Assembly: GCA_009741485.1 (NCBI GenBank)
Contig: CM019218.1
Location: 44,850,840-44,914,839, forward strand
Source: Malurus cyaneus samueli
Lineage: Eukaryota > Chordata > Aves > Passeriformes > Maluridae
Length of the DNA stretch: 64,000 bases
Direction of reading: 5' to 3'
The notes under the pieces were generated by a model, which saw only the letters and a list, made by a program, of their open reading frames with translations, searched no databases and was not told where the DNA came from. Within the stretch, counting starts at the first letter, position 1; every line of letters starts with the position of its first letter. Below are positions 47,577 through 60,200 of the stretch, piece after piece. Both the position numbers and the translations under genes were made by a program.

Positions 47577-50500
47577 CTGCAAGTTGAAAAACAGTGCTTA
47601 AAAATATTTGAACAATAATTTGTTTACCTCAACAGAAGATGAAAATACAACAGGTCATGTTTAAAACCTCAATACAAATTAACAGCTTCTGGTTTTGCTA
47701 AGAAATTCATCATGCATAATCCTCCATAGTAAATAACTACCACAATACCCGATCCAAATTGAAATTTGTTCAGTTTTTAACAGTCTGTCAGGTGGTTTAA
47801 CCCTGCTAGAACTTTTTCTTTCTGTTAAGTATTCCAGATACTAACACATTTCTACCCAATCAGGGTCTTCAGTCTGAAGACAAGCGCCATAGTTTCCTAA
47901 ATTAGCTCTGCATTCTATAAAAAAAAAAAACAAAGAGGGAGGCATAAATGTATTATTTTCTAGTTCCTTGACAGTATCACTGTACATAATGAATTTTTAA
48001 TCTCTGCCTATATAGAATACTTGAGCTGAAAACAATGAAAGTTCAAATGAATTAATTACAATAACTTCCAAATGACTTCTATCTTTTATCACCCAAGCAT
48101 AAAAATATGTTTCACTTCACTGTCTAATCAGTTATTTTTGCGAGTAGCTGCTTCTGCTGCTCTACAATGTGCCTAAAACTGTTGCTAGATAAACAGAAAA
48201 AAAACCACTGAAGAAAATTATTTGCCAAGAGAAGGGGTTTTGACAGTAGCTAGGAAAGCAAAATCCCCTACATAGAGATTTGCCTTGACTTTATTTTTCA
48301 GGAGTCAGAAAATGAAAAGGAAAGAGAGAAATTAAAATCTCATTATTAACAATGATTGGAACCAAGTTTAGCACAGCTACCCCAGCCCCCAATATCTAAA
48401 TTAGCTCTCCTGAGAAACCAGAGTGAGACAGATTGTCTAACTTACTCTGCTATTCTTTTCTTTCTGGAGTGAAATAGCCAACATATGTATATTTTAGTAA
48501 CAGAGTTTGGGGTTTTTTACCCCCATTTTAAACAGCTGATCACACATTCCAGTAATCACTACCTACGATACCGAAGCACAGGTGGGTATTTTTCCACCAC
48601 CAAGCTTTCAAGAAAGCAGACGTTAGTCTGCAAGTCAGATTCAGAACAAAAAGTAGCTTCAATCATTTGTAAGAGTTGAATTTCTCCAATTCTGTGAAGG
48701 CCAAACACCCTGATCTCAGGCCCAGCTTCCAACAGAGGGCTACCAAAGAAGAACCTAAGTGCCAATGCCAACTTGAGCGGCAGCCCAGAGATTGCATGAA
48801 CTCTTCCATCTGGAAAATGCTGAATCTGGCTCTAAGCTGCAAAAGCAACGCTTTCACAACCACTTCAAATAGAGCTGAAAAGCTTTAATAATTTTTGACA
48901 GTACTAACAATATTCTTCAGATTATTCCACATGAAGTTGTTTACATCTCCGAAATAAGCCCATGAGCCCATGCTACAGGTTAAGCCCAGGAACAAACAAA
49001 AGGGGCTGCTGGCAGAGTAGGTGTTCCACCAGCTCACGCAGATTTATTTCAAAACAATTCCTCTTGCCTTAAACATCACAAGAGAAAGTAGCAATGCCAG
49101 CAGACATCTGCTGGAGCAAAACAGAAGATTTTTACAACCTTACAGTTGAAGAAATAAAGGGGTATAAATTAAATCTTTCCTACCACAGCAACCAAAGGCA
49201 GGGGGGAAAAAAGATACAATCAAAAAGGTAAAACAGAGCAAATTAACCTAATATCAAAGTTCAGCCAGCAAGTTATATGATCCCAGTCACTATATGAGGA
49301 GGCAACAGTAAGCAACTAAAAATGTAGACTCACATTACTTAAAAAATTATCCTCAAAGACTTGTGGCTTCCAGCCTAGACTCAGTGACAGAGCTAATGGT
49401 TAAAGACTTTACTCCACATACAAATTTTTCTGTAAGGCTGTTTGTGCTGTATTTCCTGCAGGGAACTACTTCTCAAGCCTGCTGAGGGAACACAGATCCT
49501 CATTTGTGTTTGGAAAACGTGGAATCATGTTTTAAAAGCAGTTGAATTCACCTCCACTGGAACAGACATGAACTGGGCATGTTCTGACAAAAGCCATTCA
49601 CCCAAGTAACAAGAAACAACAACAAAAAAAAAAAAAAACCAAGAAAAAGCTACACCGTTCCCTGGTGCAAATACGTATTTTAAATCTTGTTTCACTCCCT
49701 AAAGTTGTGCCTTTGGCAACTGAAAAGTAAAAACAAGTATATCAATAAAAAGTTAGAAGCAACTTCCTTAGAAAGCAGCTTGTGATTCCCAGTTTCATTC
49801 CAGATGTCTTGCACTGACTTCACCACCAGACTCACCCACAAAACACTCAGGACAAGCTGGTGAGGGCAGGGGAGGGGAGCAAAAGGAAATTTTAGAGATA
49901 AAAGTGCACACCAGGTTGAAAAGGTACAGTTGCAAAGCACTTCATGTCCATCATCTTCATCCCTCTCCAAGCAAGTGAGCTCAGTTTACAGCCAATGAAG
50001 GCTTGAAAAAGCTGTCAGAACCCAAGGAAATAACAGCAGAAGGCATCGTTATTATCGTTATGGTCACCAACATTAAGAGGCCAAGTCAGTGCCTCATTTC
50101 TTCTGGACAGTTCACCGTTTTCAAACGGCTCACGCAGACGAAGCTTTGGGGACAGAGGAGACCAGATCAAGCCCCTGAGCTACACAGCAGGCTACTCCTG
50201 CAACCTGCCTGGCACAAAGGACACACCATCAGTCGCTTAAAAACTGCAGGAAACTGTAAACTTGACACACACTAGGACAGGAAGAGCTCATTAAAAGGAC
50301 AATATCCTGAAGGACACAAATTCAAAGGAAAAATCTATACACTGGTTGCATGTACTCATAAATAAAAGTGTACACAGAATAAATCTTCTGCGCTTTGTTG
50401 TACAGATCTTCTAAACACAACTAAAACACAAAGCAGGAAACTGAAGGGCTCCTGAACTCACAGGAAGACTCCTGCCCACAGCTGTTAAGTGTTTTTCGTA

Positions 50501-51100
50501 ACTACAACAAATCAGAAGGGAAAGTTACAACTTCCGTTTTAGAGCCACTGAGATGCAACCCCGTGGGAAGCCGCAAATGTAAAGTCTGCCACTTTGTGAA
50601 AGGGTAATAATAACAGATCAATAAAAAAATAGTTGAGAAAAACTCATTAACCTACCCCGGACATCAGCAATACTTAGGCTCACCTCGGAAATTTCCTTAA
50701 AAGAACACTATTTTGTTTAGAGATGACGTCATAAAAATTTGCCTAGTGATTCTGGTTTCAGAATTTCCTATATTATTATTCCCTGTAATTCCCACAATCA
50801 CTTCTCTACCTTTACATTTTGAAGCCTCGTGAGCAGCTGTTACAGGAAGGGAGTCTGGCAAATCCTACGGGCACCAGTATCACGCGTAGTAAACAACTGC
50901 AGCAGCAGAGGAAATTTTAAACAGGTCCTCAACTGGCAGACAGGGAACTCGGAATGGAAAACCGAGCGCCCCGAATCACTCGCCACACTGCTGGAACAGA
51001 ACACCGAGACTGAGGTCAGGCGAAAGCATCGCACCTCAGCCAAGCGGCGAAGGCCTTGACTCAACCCCAGCACGGCGGCGTGAGAGCGCCGGGGGCACCG
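47577..51100 (-). other. NAP1L4: NAP1L4 intron 1
   Basis: AT-rich sequence of about 3.5 kb or more (its upper limit depends on the unresolved exon 1 donor). No coding or known repeat sequence was recognised. A perfect CRE palindrome lies near its 5' end. Confidence 0.55.
50724..50731. promoter_or_regulatory. Perfect CRE palindrome
   Basis: TGACGTCA, the full consensus for CREB/ATF factors, about 0.75 kb downstream of the probable NAP1L4 transcription start. The motif is present, but its use is inferred. Confidence 0.45.
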
Positions 51101-51765
51101 CTCACCACAAACAGCCCTCCCGCCCTCCTCCTCCCCCGCTCCCCGGGGAGGGCGGGGACAGGGCGGGCTTGCTGCCAGGCAAGCGCGGCCATACATGCGG
51201 CCGGAGCCTCTGCGTTCCCCGCCGCCAGGCACGGAGCACCGCGGGCCCCCTTCCTGGGGTCCAACTTCTCCAACCGACCTGAGCCGCAGCGGGCCGGCCG
51301 CAAACCCTCCGCGCCGGGCGGCTGCGGCCGCCGCCGTGCTCCGCCCTGAGCGGGCCCAGACAGAATCCCCAGCCCCGTGCTTCGACCCGTCCGCCGTCCC
51401 CGCCGGTTCCCCGGAGCGCGGGCCCAGAGCCCGGACGCCCGCCCTTACTGCCCGCCCCTCACGCCGCAGAGGCCGCAGCGCCGCCGGGCTCCTCGCAGCC
51501 TCCTCGCTCGGGCAGCGCCGCGCCAACAAGGCCGCGTTCCATTGGCCGCCGCGCGGGCCCCTCCCTCAGCAAGGGCACCGCTGATTGTCCCGGCGGCTCC
51601 GCGGCCGCCACGCCGCACGCGGGCCATGTTGACTGTCCGGCGGCGCGGCGCTCGGCCATCAAGAGGCGGGGCGGGGGCGGCGGGCGCGGGCGCGTGCAGG
51701 GCGAGCGCGTGATGCGGGGCGGGGCGGGGCTCGGGGAGGGCGCGTGCCCGCGTCTTTAAAGTGAC
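50930..51765 (-). promoter_or_regulatory. NAP1L4: CpG island promoter and non-coding exon 1 of NAP1L4
   Basis: A dense CpG island lies at the expected 5' end of NAP1L4. On the minus strand it carries a CCAAT box (ATTGG on plus, 51541-51545) and a YY1-type GCCATGTT on the plus strand (51623-51630), with GC boxes at about 51710-51735. Candidate exon 1 donors on the minus strand are GTAAGG (exon end 51449), GTGAGG (51463) and GTGAGC (51106). I cannot choose between them. The 229-codon minus-strand ORF here is a product of GC-rich composition. Confidence 0.75.
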
Positions 51766-52360
51766 AGCAGCACCCTCAGCCTCCTTGGCTTCTCCAGCGC
51801 TTCCAGCAAAATGTTATTATCAGTAATCTGCAGGAACTTCCTGGACTGTGTGTCCCGGGCCGTGCTGTCCCTCCAACAAATCTCAGGGTGGCTGGAGTCC
51901 CGCAGAAAACCAGAGCCTGTGACTGTGAGGCTGTTCCCACCTGCCCATAGAAATCCTCATCATCCTCCTCCTCCTCCTGACCAGGGGCCCTGACCCAAAT
52001 ACCCTGACCCAACAGTGTCATCGTATCAGCCCTTAATTCTCATCATAAACTCTCAACTCATTCATCTGTCCGTGTGTAGAGCTCGAGCAACTCCACCACC
52101 TCATCTCTCTGACTGGTCCTCAAAAATACGCAGGTGTCCATGACAACATTCCAGCCATGTGGGCTATCCCACCATGTCTCAGCAATCACAGCGAGATCTC
52201 TCCATGTCTCCGTAACTGCAATTTGTCATTAAGATTATCCATGCTGGGAGATTATCCATGCAGATTCTGAGGTGCCATGCCTGGCCTGTTCCATGTGGTG
52301 TTGCTTTCCGGCTCCTCCAGAGCAAACCCAGAGGCGGCAGTGCCCATCTTCTGCTCGGAC
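51766..52360 (-). mobile_element. CR1 LINE ORF2 fragment (old, degenerate)
   Basis: The minus strand reads ETWWDSPHGWNVVMD, the hallmark endonuclease stretch of CR1 ORF2 (ETWWD..HDW..AMDGY in the usual form). Further on it carries CAGTCCAGGAAGTTCCTGC and GCTGGAGAAGCCAAGGAGG, which match the later ORF2 segment from memory of CR1 consensus sequences. Stop codons interrupt it, and the middle is shortened. It lacks the reverse transcriptase part and the 3'UTR, and stops at the edge of the NAP1L4 CpG island. The small plus-strand ORF at 51811-51993 is antisense to this fragment. Confidence 0.72.
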
Positions 52361-55300
52361 ACAATTCCCTGTTAAACAAGCCAAGAAAACCCCTCCATCA
52401 GCCCAAGTTCTGAGTGCATGGCAGTCTGCAAGCAGCAGTGGAATAGAGCAATTTCCACAGCTGGAGTCACTTCCAGAATTTTAGTCATTTTTCACTAAAT
52501 AGGAAAAAAAATCTTCCATTTTCTCCTGTCAGGGGATTCCCTTGTTTTCTTCAGGTCTGCAGCTCAGATTTCTGCAATTAATGACTAGTGTTTGGAAGCA
52601 ATGAGACTAATACTTTAGAAGTTAACAACTAGTCAATAGATTGACGTTAGATTAATTCAGTAGGAATTTAGGTTACAGGAATAACTACGGAATCTTTAAT
52701 TAAATAGATACCTATACTGTAATTAAAAATGAGATAATTTTGAAAGAACTGCAGGAGTACTGTAGTAAATTGCACGAACAAACAGATTTGGTGGGCCAGA
52801 GGACATGTTCAGTGAAAAGTTCCCCTTCCTTACTTTGCTTCCAGCTCCCTTTCCATGTGTCTCCAAGTTCTTTTTCTAACATCAGGGGGTTAACAGCCTA
52901 CTCATATTGCCATTAATCCTTAATTTTGGGGCAACTTTTCCATGGAAGTGGCTACACTTGATTCTCAGTGTTTCAAAGGAGTGCATACTGAACTCTGAAA
53001 TAAGGGTTTATCCTACTCCACCCTTTTGTGCTTGCTGCTGCCTCATAGCTATCAAGTATTCTTTTAAGATTTTTCTGTCAATCTCCATTTTGTCAAAAAC
53101 CACTCAGATGCTGAGTACAAACTCCGAACTTTGTCTCCTACAAAGATGTAAGAGAGGTTTTGCTATGTTATCTAGCTGCACCTTTCTGCGCCCGTATATC
53201 AAAGTAAACACACATTTCAATTACCTCACACCCTTGAGTTTTAGTGCCTGTCTCCAAAGGCATTAAATCCCCCATGATCAATGAGGTGTTTTTGCTGACT
53301 GTTGTCTAACCTCTTGTAGCACACTGCTAGACTTAAGGGCTGTGGATAAAGCACAATCTGTGGAGTCATCTTGCTGTCAGATGCTGCTACCCTGCAGAGA
53401 GCTGCAAACGGGTATCTGCTGAATCACCCTGGCTCGATTTAAACACCCAGCCTCACATGCAAGAGCTTGAAGAACCAAAACCGAGGGAAGGGATTGTGCC
53501 AGAGCTTCCAAACAGATGCACCTGACACTGGAGAGAGAGAAAGCTTAGTTTAATGCCAGTTACAGATCTCAGCCTGTCTGTGTCTTCTGCCCTTGGGTGG
53601 GTATTAATGGAAACTGCTCTCACTGGTTGAGATGCCAGACATTCACAGACTAATCTGAGATACAAGACTGAGTCTGTCAGTGACTTCTCCTGCAGGGAAG
53701 GAAGAAGTTTGATCATTACTAAGCAGAGTCTTAGTACTAAATAGTTAATGAGCTTCATAATTAACCTGTTCCGTCTCAAGGCATGTTAAATACTACGCAT
53801 GGGTACATATAAAAATTGCCTTGTGAAATCAGAGTGGAGTAAAATTCCTTCCCATATTTGTGTGGGAAAATTGTGTAATTTAAGAGGCAGCTAAAGTTGG
53901 TCCAACAACCACCACCTAAAAATGCTTAAACTTACCTTCAACTTATTTTTCTACATACTATATGTGGCAGCAAACTGCATATTTGCACACTTAAAATGCA
54001 TCAGTGCCTTTGTGCAACAGCAGACAGCAAATAAAAATGTTGGGATAAAGAGGTCAAAGAGAGTAACATAAATGTAATCAGCACTAATTAGTTGAAAGTC
54101 TTTGAAAAGACTGGTGGCATCAAGTTCAGACTGAACGATTCGTAGATTTTTCTACCAGTATCTGAATGAACTGAGTGATGGGAGGAATTTGTTCTCTTGA
54201 GTGGAGCAGTATTCACATTTGACGTTAATGAGAATATTCACATCAGAAAGGCTGAAAGGCACACTATGAGCAAGAGACAAACAAAATTTGCTGCTGCCAA
54301 GTTTGGCCTTCAGCCAAGGGTGCAATTAAAAACAGAAACACCACTCTTTTATCTTCCCTTGCCATCTCTGAATAAATTCTTTAATAGGTGGGAAATGAAA
54401 AGCTCCACGTTGTAGGAGCAAGATGAGGTCTATGTCCCAGAAAATTAAAATACTTTCAAATTCAAAGATCTTGCCTTGAGGATTTTAATTTTCATAATAC
54501 AGAGAAATTCATATTTCAGACTGGCTTCCCTAAGAGTGTGTATGCATACATGACCTTAAAAAAACCCCAAAAGAAGAAAAAATTAAAACACTGTGTAGTC
54601 TGTCCTCTACCTTTTTCTGGCTGAGCGAGACAGATGACTAAGACACTGCAGACCATTGCTGTTGCATTTCCTTCTCCTGCTTGCCAGGTCTCTCACTAAG
54701 CAAGTGCAGTGGAATTCACTGAAGTGCCACCTTGAGGGATTGCCAGGGAATAGGTATTGTCTGTGCAATTCAGTAATCCCACAGATCAATTGGCACACCC
54801 ACACAGAAAAAGTCATTTTAACCAGTGTGCATCCAAGCCTGGCTGCAGCATTCTTTGTTTGCTCCCAAGTTTTCCTTCACCAGGACCTTACGCATGCTGA
54901 ATTAAAAAAAAATATACCGAGGGGGAGAGAGAGGAAGCAGCGTGTGCATGTGGGAAGCATACAGAAAGACCGGAAAATAACCTTTGGAAAATGCGAGTCT
55001 GAAATGCTCCCAAGATCCTGGCAAGGAGAGTTGTCCCAGAAAAAAAATGAAGCATTTAGGAAGAAAAACAGACATTAAAAAAAAAAAATCCATTTATACA
55101 GTAGATAAGTAATGGAATTGGATTAGGTTCTATAAAAACATAGTAAGAAGAAGGAAAAAACCAACATGTCAGGGCAAAAGCCATGATATAATCCTGGAGA
55201 TGTCATAAACTACATTCAGGACAGCCACGGATCAACAGCATCTTCTCCATAGTTAAATACCAACTCGCTTTAAGTAAGTGCTAACTCAGATCACCATAAA

Positions 55301-56940
55301 AGAATTCCTGTACTCAAATTACCATCGCTATTTGCCATTAAGTAGCAACTTTAGAAGCAGCACAAGCATGTCCCATCCTTTCAAAGATATCCTAAGTGCC
55401 CATGCACCTTCGGGGAGCATGCTGGGAAGAAAATGATGAGCTGAAGTGAGTTAGGATCTGAAATGCTGCAAAAAATGTAATTACATTTTTTGTTCTCAAA
55501 CCAAATGATAAGAAGTTGCCTTCATGGCTGTGGCTGGCTGCTTAAAGTATCACTGTGCAGTTTAAACATGTATTTAATTGATTAGAAAGTAGCAGAATAA
55601 TCAAGTTTGAATGCAAAATTAATTAAATTACTAAAAGCAAGCTAAAGGAAAAGCTCTGTAAACCCCATTTCAAAAAGATGGTTGTGGAATAAAGATAAGC
55701 TCAATATTCTCCCCACTACACAAAGTTCACATACAACTTGTACTTCACAACAGATTTTATTTTCTGCACACAAGATGCATGTGCTTTACTGACCTTGACA
55801 TGTATTTTTTCCAAGGCAAATACAGACAAATTAGAAAAAAACTCTACTAGACCTTTCTGTTGCTCCAAATAATGTGTTCACTCCTCAGAAGGAGGAATAT
55901 AAACATAAAAAATAAATGAAAAGCAAAGATGTTTTCACTCTTAATGGAGGAAAGGAACACAGCCTAATGACTGCAGCATGAACCGAAGGGCTGAGAGAAC
56001 AGAGGTGTCACAGTATGACTTTCTGCAAGTCACCTTGAGAATTCTCAATGAATATAGCTCTGCAAATCAGACACTTGACTGTCCTGTGCAGTTGCGAAGT
56101 AGGTGAGATATTTTTTAGGATTTCATGAACTTTAGCTCATTTAGTATCTTCTGCCAGTGAAATGCATTGTTAGGTAACAGAGAACTCCCCCTGCACAAAT
56201 AATGTGACCATACTACATCAGAAAAGTTATTATCTCAGGGTTAAATTGTTGTGTTAAAATATCAGTCTTGAATACAGAACAATGTCTAGCTGTATTCCCG
56301 AAAGGCAAGCCAATCCACAAACTGTATCTCATTTGGAAACCCTCTGTTAATTCCCCGTGGTTCTTAACTGCTAATTAGGTACTGAGTACTTTGGGTAATC
56401 AGGTACTTTGGCAGGGTTCCTATCTCCTGGAAGGGATAACTCCAAGAACACATCACCTCTGCCATCAGCCCTTCATGTCTTTCCCACCTGTTTGTTCAAT
56501 ACAGGTGCATTTGCCTTGTACTTACCCTCTTGATTGAAACTGCAGCTTGATGATTTGTTCCCTTTTTCAACAAAGGGACTGTTAACTTCTACTATGCAAA
56601 GTGTTCTGGGTATACTTAGGAGACTTTTTAATAACAGCAGCTAGAAGAACTATTGAAGTAGAACTACCCACTTTTCCTGCTTATGTAAAGATACTAAAGT
56701 CATCTGGAAAATACTGTTCTTACTGGGGGGCTAATTACTCAGCTCCCATTTAGCAGTAAATTTTTCTGACTGTAACTTTGAGCCTTAGACAGAGATCACT
56801 ATGTAGGACCAAATTAACCAAAACTTGGAAAGCTAATGAACAAGAATCCTTACGTGGATTTGCTGAATGAGCAGCACCTTCACAAACAGAACTGGCAACC
56901 ACTGTTGCTATTGCTAAGAAGAAACTTCTTACAGGTTGTT
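52361..56940. other. Intergenic DNA between NAP1L4 and CARS1
   Basis: About 4.6 kb of AT-rich unique sequence. No gene or recognisable repeat is seen. Part of 55.7-56.9 kb could belong to an extended CARS1 3'UTR, because AATAAA on the minus strand also occurs near 55755. Confidence 0.45.
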
Positions 56941-56944
56941 TTTT

Positions 56945-57116
56945 TTTTCAATGATGGATTTTTATTGTATTTCCAGATGACATTATTAACCCACGTAAAC
57001 AGGAATTTTACTTTGCACATAATAGAAAGTGTAAACAGAAATCTGAGCATCAGTATATGCTCACTTCTTCAATGGGAACCCAGCACTTGACATCTAAAAA
57101 AAAAGTCCTGTTGTTT
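56945..57116 (-). other. CARS1: CARS1 3'UTR (short form, inferred)
   Basis: Non-coding sequence after the stop codon. The nearest minus-strand AATAAA is at 56961-56966, giving a 3'UTR of about 170 bases. Longer forms are possible. Confidence 0.4.
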
Positions 57117-57251
57117 TCAATTTGCACTTCCATTCTGAACCATTTGTAGATACTCCTTGTGTAGCTTTTCTTGGCTTTCATAAAGTTTCTTTAGCTTCTT
57201 AATTTGTCCTTTGCTCAGTTCTTTGCCTTCTGTATCATGAGTGGGAAATCC
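57117..57251 (-). CDS. CARS1: CARS1 last coding exon
   Basis: 135 bases, 44 residues plus TGA at 57117-57119. It encodes [16 protein letters not shown] and [17 protein letters not shown], the conserved C-terminus. Acceptor ATATTTCAG. Confidence 0.95.
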   Translation of the reverse strand, partial: GFPTHDTEGKELSKGQIKKLKKLYESQEKLHKEYLQMVQNGSAN

Positions 57252-60200
57252 CTGAAATATTAAAAAAAAAAAAAGAAAAGAGTATTTAAAATAAAACCTT
57301 GGATTGCTTTTGTTCTTTATGGAATCAATCTTCTTTTAAGAAGATAGGGAGATAAGGTCACGATGACAGGCTGTCAGGAAGGGGTGTATCTTGGCTAATT
57401 TTAGTCACCTAGAAGTTTGACAGCTAACTGACTATTTCTGCATGTTCTCATCCTAATAATGAAGGGACATAAGGGTGCTTTTATCTTCTGTCCTGTACTA
57501 AGTAAGGGAAGCTTAGACCACTAACTTCTAGATGGTTTTAGTTAAGAGAATAATGACTAATTCCTGAACAGATGGTTAAAATAATCTTTTGTCATACTAG
57601 CAGATTGAATTCAAGGCTTAAAGCAAAAGCACTCAAGAGATTTACGCTCTTGATGGAGAAAGTATTATCTAAGTTTTTATGGACATTTTCCTTGGCTTGC
57701 AGGGGTATTTCCAATATTTATACTCTCCATTCTGACTTGATCTCAGGGCCTGAATTTGTGCAGGTGAAGGGGAGCGGCAGAAACAGAATCAATGCCCCAA
57801 ATAAAGTACTGAAGAAACAGCTCTTTATATATTCCAAGTAATATTTTTATCCCCAAGGGAAGTAATCAAGAGCAAAGTTATCCATACAGCCCCTTCAAAG
57901 AGCTGTTGCCAGGAAAGAGCAAAACAGTGGGCAGAAACGAACAGGATCTCTCCAAAAAACAACAGCTCTGGCACAGTCGGGGAGTTTATACTTGCAAATG
58001 AATACCCTGCCTTGCACCAGAGTAATAAATCTGTGGATGAACATCATACACATTCCACAATATACACTTAGCTTTGCAATGAGAGGAGCCAAAGGAAATG
58101 CACAATGGAATGTAGAAGGGAAATATCCTTGAAATAATAGCTAACAGAGACCTTGGTCCCCAGTGCACAATAAAATTAATGTATCACTTTTTCTTTCTCT
58201 CCTTCCCTCCTCTCACTACAGTAATAGCACTGCCCTGGAGGTTTTGCAACAAGATTGCTATAAATGTATACAAATAAGTATGTTCAACTGGGGAAGGAAA
58301 ATCACTCCCTAGATGAAGAAAAGTCTCTTACATTTTCATCAAACATGGAATATTTGTCAAGCTCCAATTTAAACATTTCATGTGGTGGAATCTTCATTTT
58401 TTCCAGTTTTGCTGCCTGTAATATAAAACATGCATTAACATCACACTTAATTACTGACAACTGTCACATATGCAAAAGGAAAAGTAGCTTAGCATTTCAA
58501 AATTAAAGAGCAGTTAATTCACAATTGTTTATTATGTAAAAGAAACTTGGTCTTAGCTGTGCTTGTCTGGGAAAAAAAACTGTTCTAAGCCTGTAAAGAA
58601 CCACTTTATAAAATAGATGCATTGCTGAAAACAGAAATTATCTGCTTATATACTCCAAAAACTACATCTGATTCTTGCTGCTTTGGTTCTTTAGTCAAAA
58701 CAAAGTGAATAGTTGCTATGAGTAAAGAACATTCAGCAATCAACTCACTGCAAAGGGAACCATCCTTATCAAGTTTCCTGCTGACAAGGAGAGGTTTCTA
58801 TGCAGTCACAGAAAAATCAGATGCAATCAGTAATTGCACTGAAAACAAACTGCACTTTCCCTTATCTGTAAACAAGCACATCTCAGGATCTTTTCCATGT
58901 AATTTTTGCCCAATGCAAGGGAATCTCCTTTTTGAAAAAATGAGAAAAGGTACTTAGAATTTGTGGATGATAAATGCTACTTATCTTGTTTTATCTCTGT
59001 ACGTGGTGATCTCTAACAGTTGTCTTCCTCTTTTAACATAGGAATGTATTTCCTGTACTGTTAAAGTCATCAGCATGGTAAACAATATTTTCTCTTATGA
59101 GTTCATCTCCTCTGTCTGCACATTCCCTATCCAAAGCTCGAAACCTTTGCGCTATCTGAATTCCAACCATAGAGATAAAACATTTCACTGCTTAATCATA
59201 AGAAACAGGGGTTTTCTTACAGAGAATAAGAAAAAAAAAAAGTAGAAAAAGAAACCCTTTCACATATACCTATGATAGTAGAAAGAGAATAAAATGATAA
59301 ATGAGGTAAGCAAAATCTTCTCTACCAGTAACAAGCACTAAAGATCATAATTGGTCAATTAAGGAAGTAATACTGTTTATAGACTGAAATTAAGTGCTAC
59401 AAGTTCTTCTGTAATAAGATTTTGCAGTGTTGTGTTCTCAAAAATGGCTTCTGTATGAGAATTGAAAGTCCAAATCTGAACTGCAAGCCCAAGTCATTCT
59501 GAGCAGGAAATTGTGCACAAAAAAAAAGGTTTTGAGAAGATAACATGTCTAATTATGGTGTCAATTGCAATATCTGGTTATTACTTCTCTCAGGAAAAAA
59601 AAAAAAAAAGAAAAGGAGGCGCAGGTTAAGGCCAGGCGGAGAGCCCGTGTTCTAATATGCTCTTTCCTGCACATGATTTGCTGCCTACACTTCCCTTCAA
59701 AATGAGATTACTTACTTCCTGCTGTTGTTTCTTCCTGGCTGCCTCTTCTTTCTTCCTTTTTTTCTCTTCTTCTATCTGTGAGAAGCAGTGTTAGTGAGTA
59801 AAAGATAATGCACTATTTCATTTGGTTGTTTTCTACAAATCTAAGCCAGCTCTCCTGGATGTCTAATTACAGACAGAACTGGCAGCATGACCCGCAGCAA
59901 ACCCACCATGCCTTATAATTAGGATTGTCTGATACTTCCCACTGTATGACTTGGATTTCATTTGCTTTTATTCACAGTTAAACCAGTTTAAACTGTTCAG
60001 AATGCATTTTGCACGCAAAGTGGATACCTATAAAAGAATACCTAAAGAAATTGTCCTGTCATTTTACAAGGAGAGATGTTTTGCAAATGACTTTAAAAAA
60101 AAGACTGTAGTTCAGTGATATTTTAAGCTCTTGCCTCAAACTGTGAAGACATCACAGTTTCTCAAGCAGCAGTTGTATCACTTGATGTTCCTAGGGAAAC

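Noticed and set aside
50840..51529. 229-codon minus-strand ORF in the NAP1L4 CpG island
   Set aside because: CpG-island composition removes stop codons. The peptide is alanine/arginine/glycine-rich and has no domain.
51755..51993. Divergent plus-strand gene with TTTAAA box and 60-codon ORF
   Set aside because: At first GC boxes, TTTAAA and an ATG about 50 bases on suggested a bidirectional promoter. The transcribed part is antisense to a CR1 ORF2 fragment, which explains it better.
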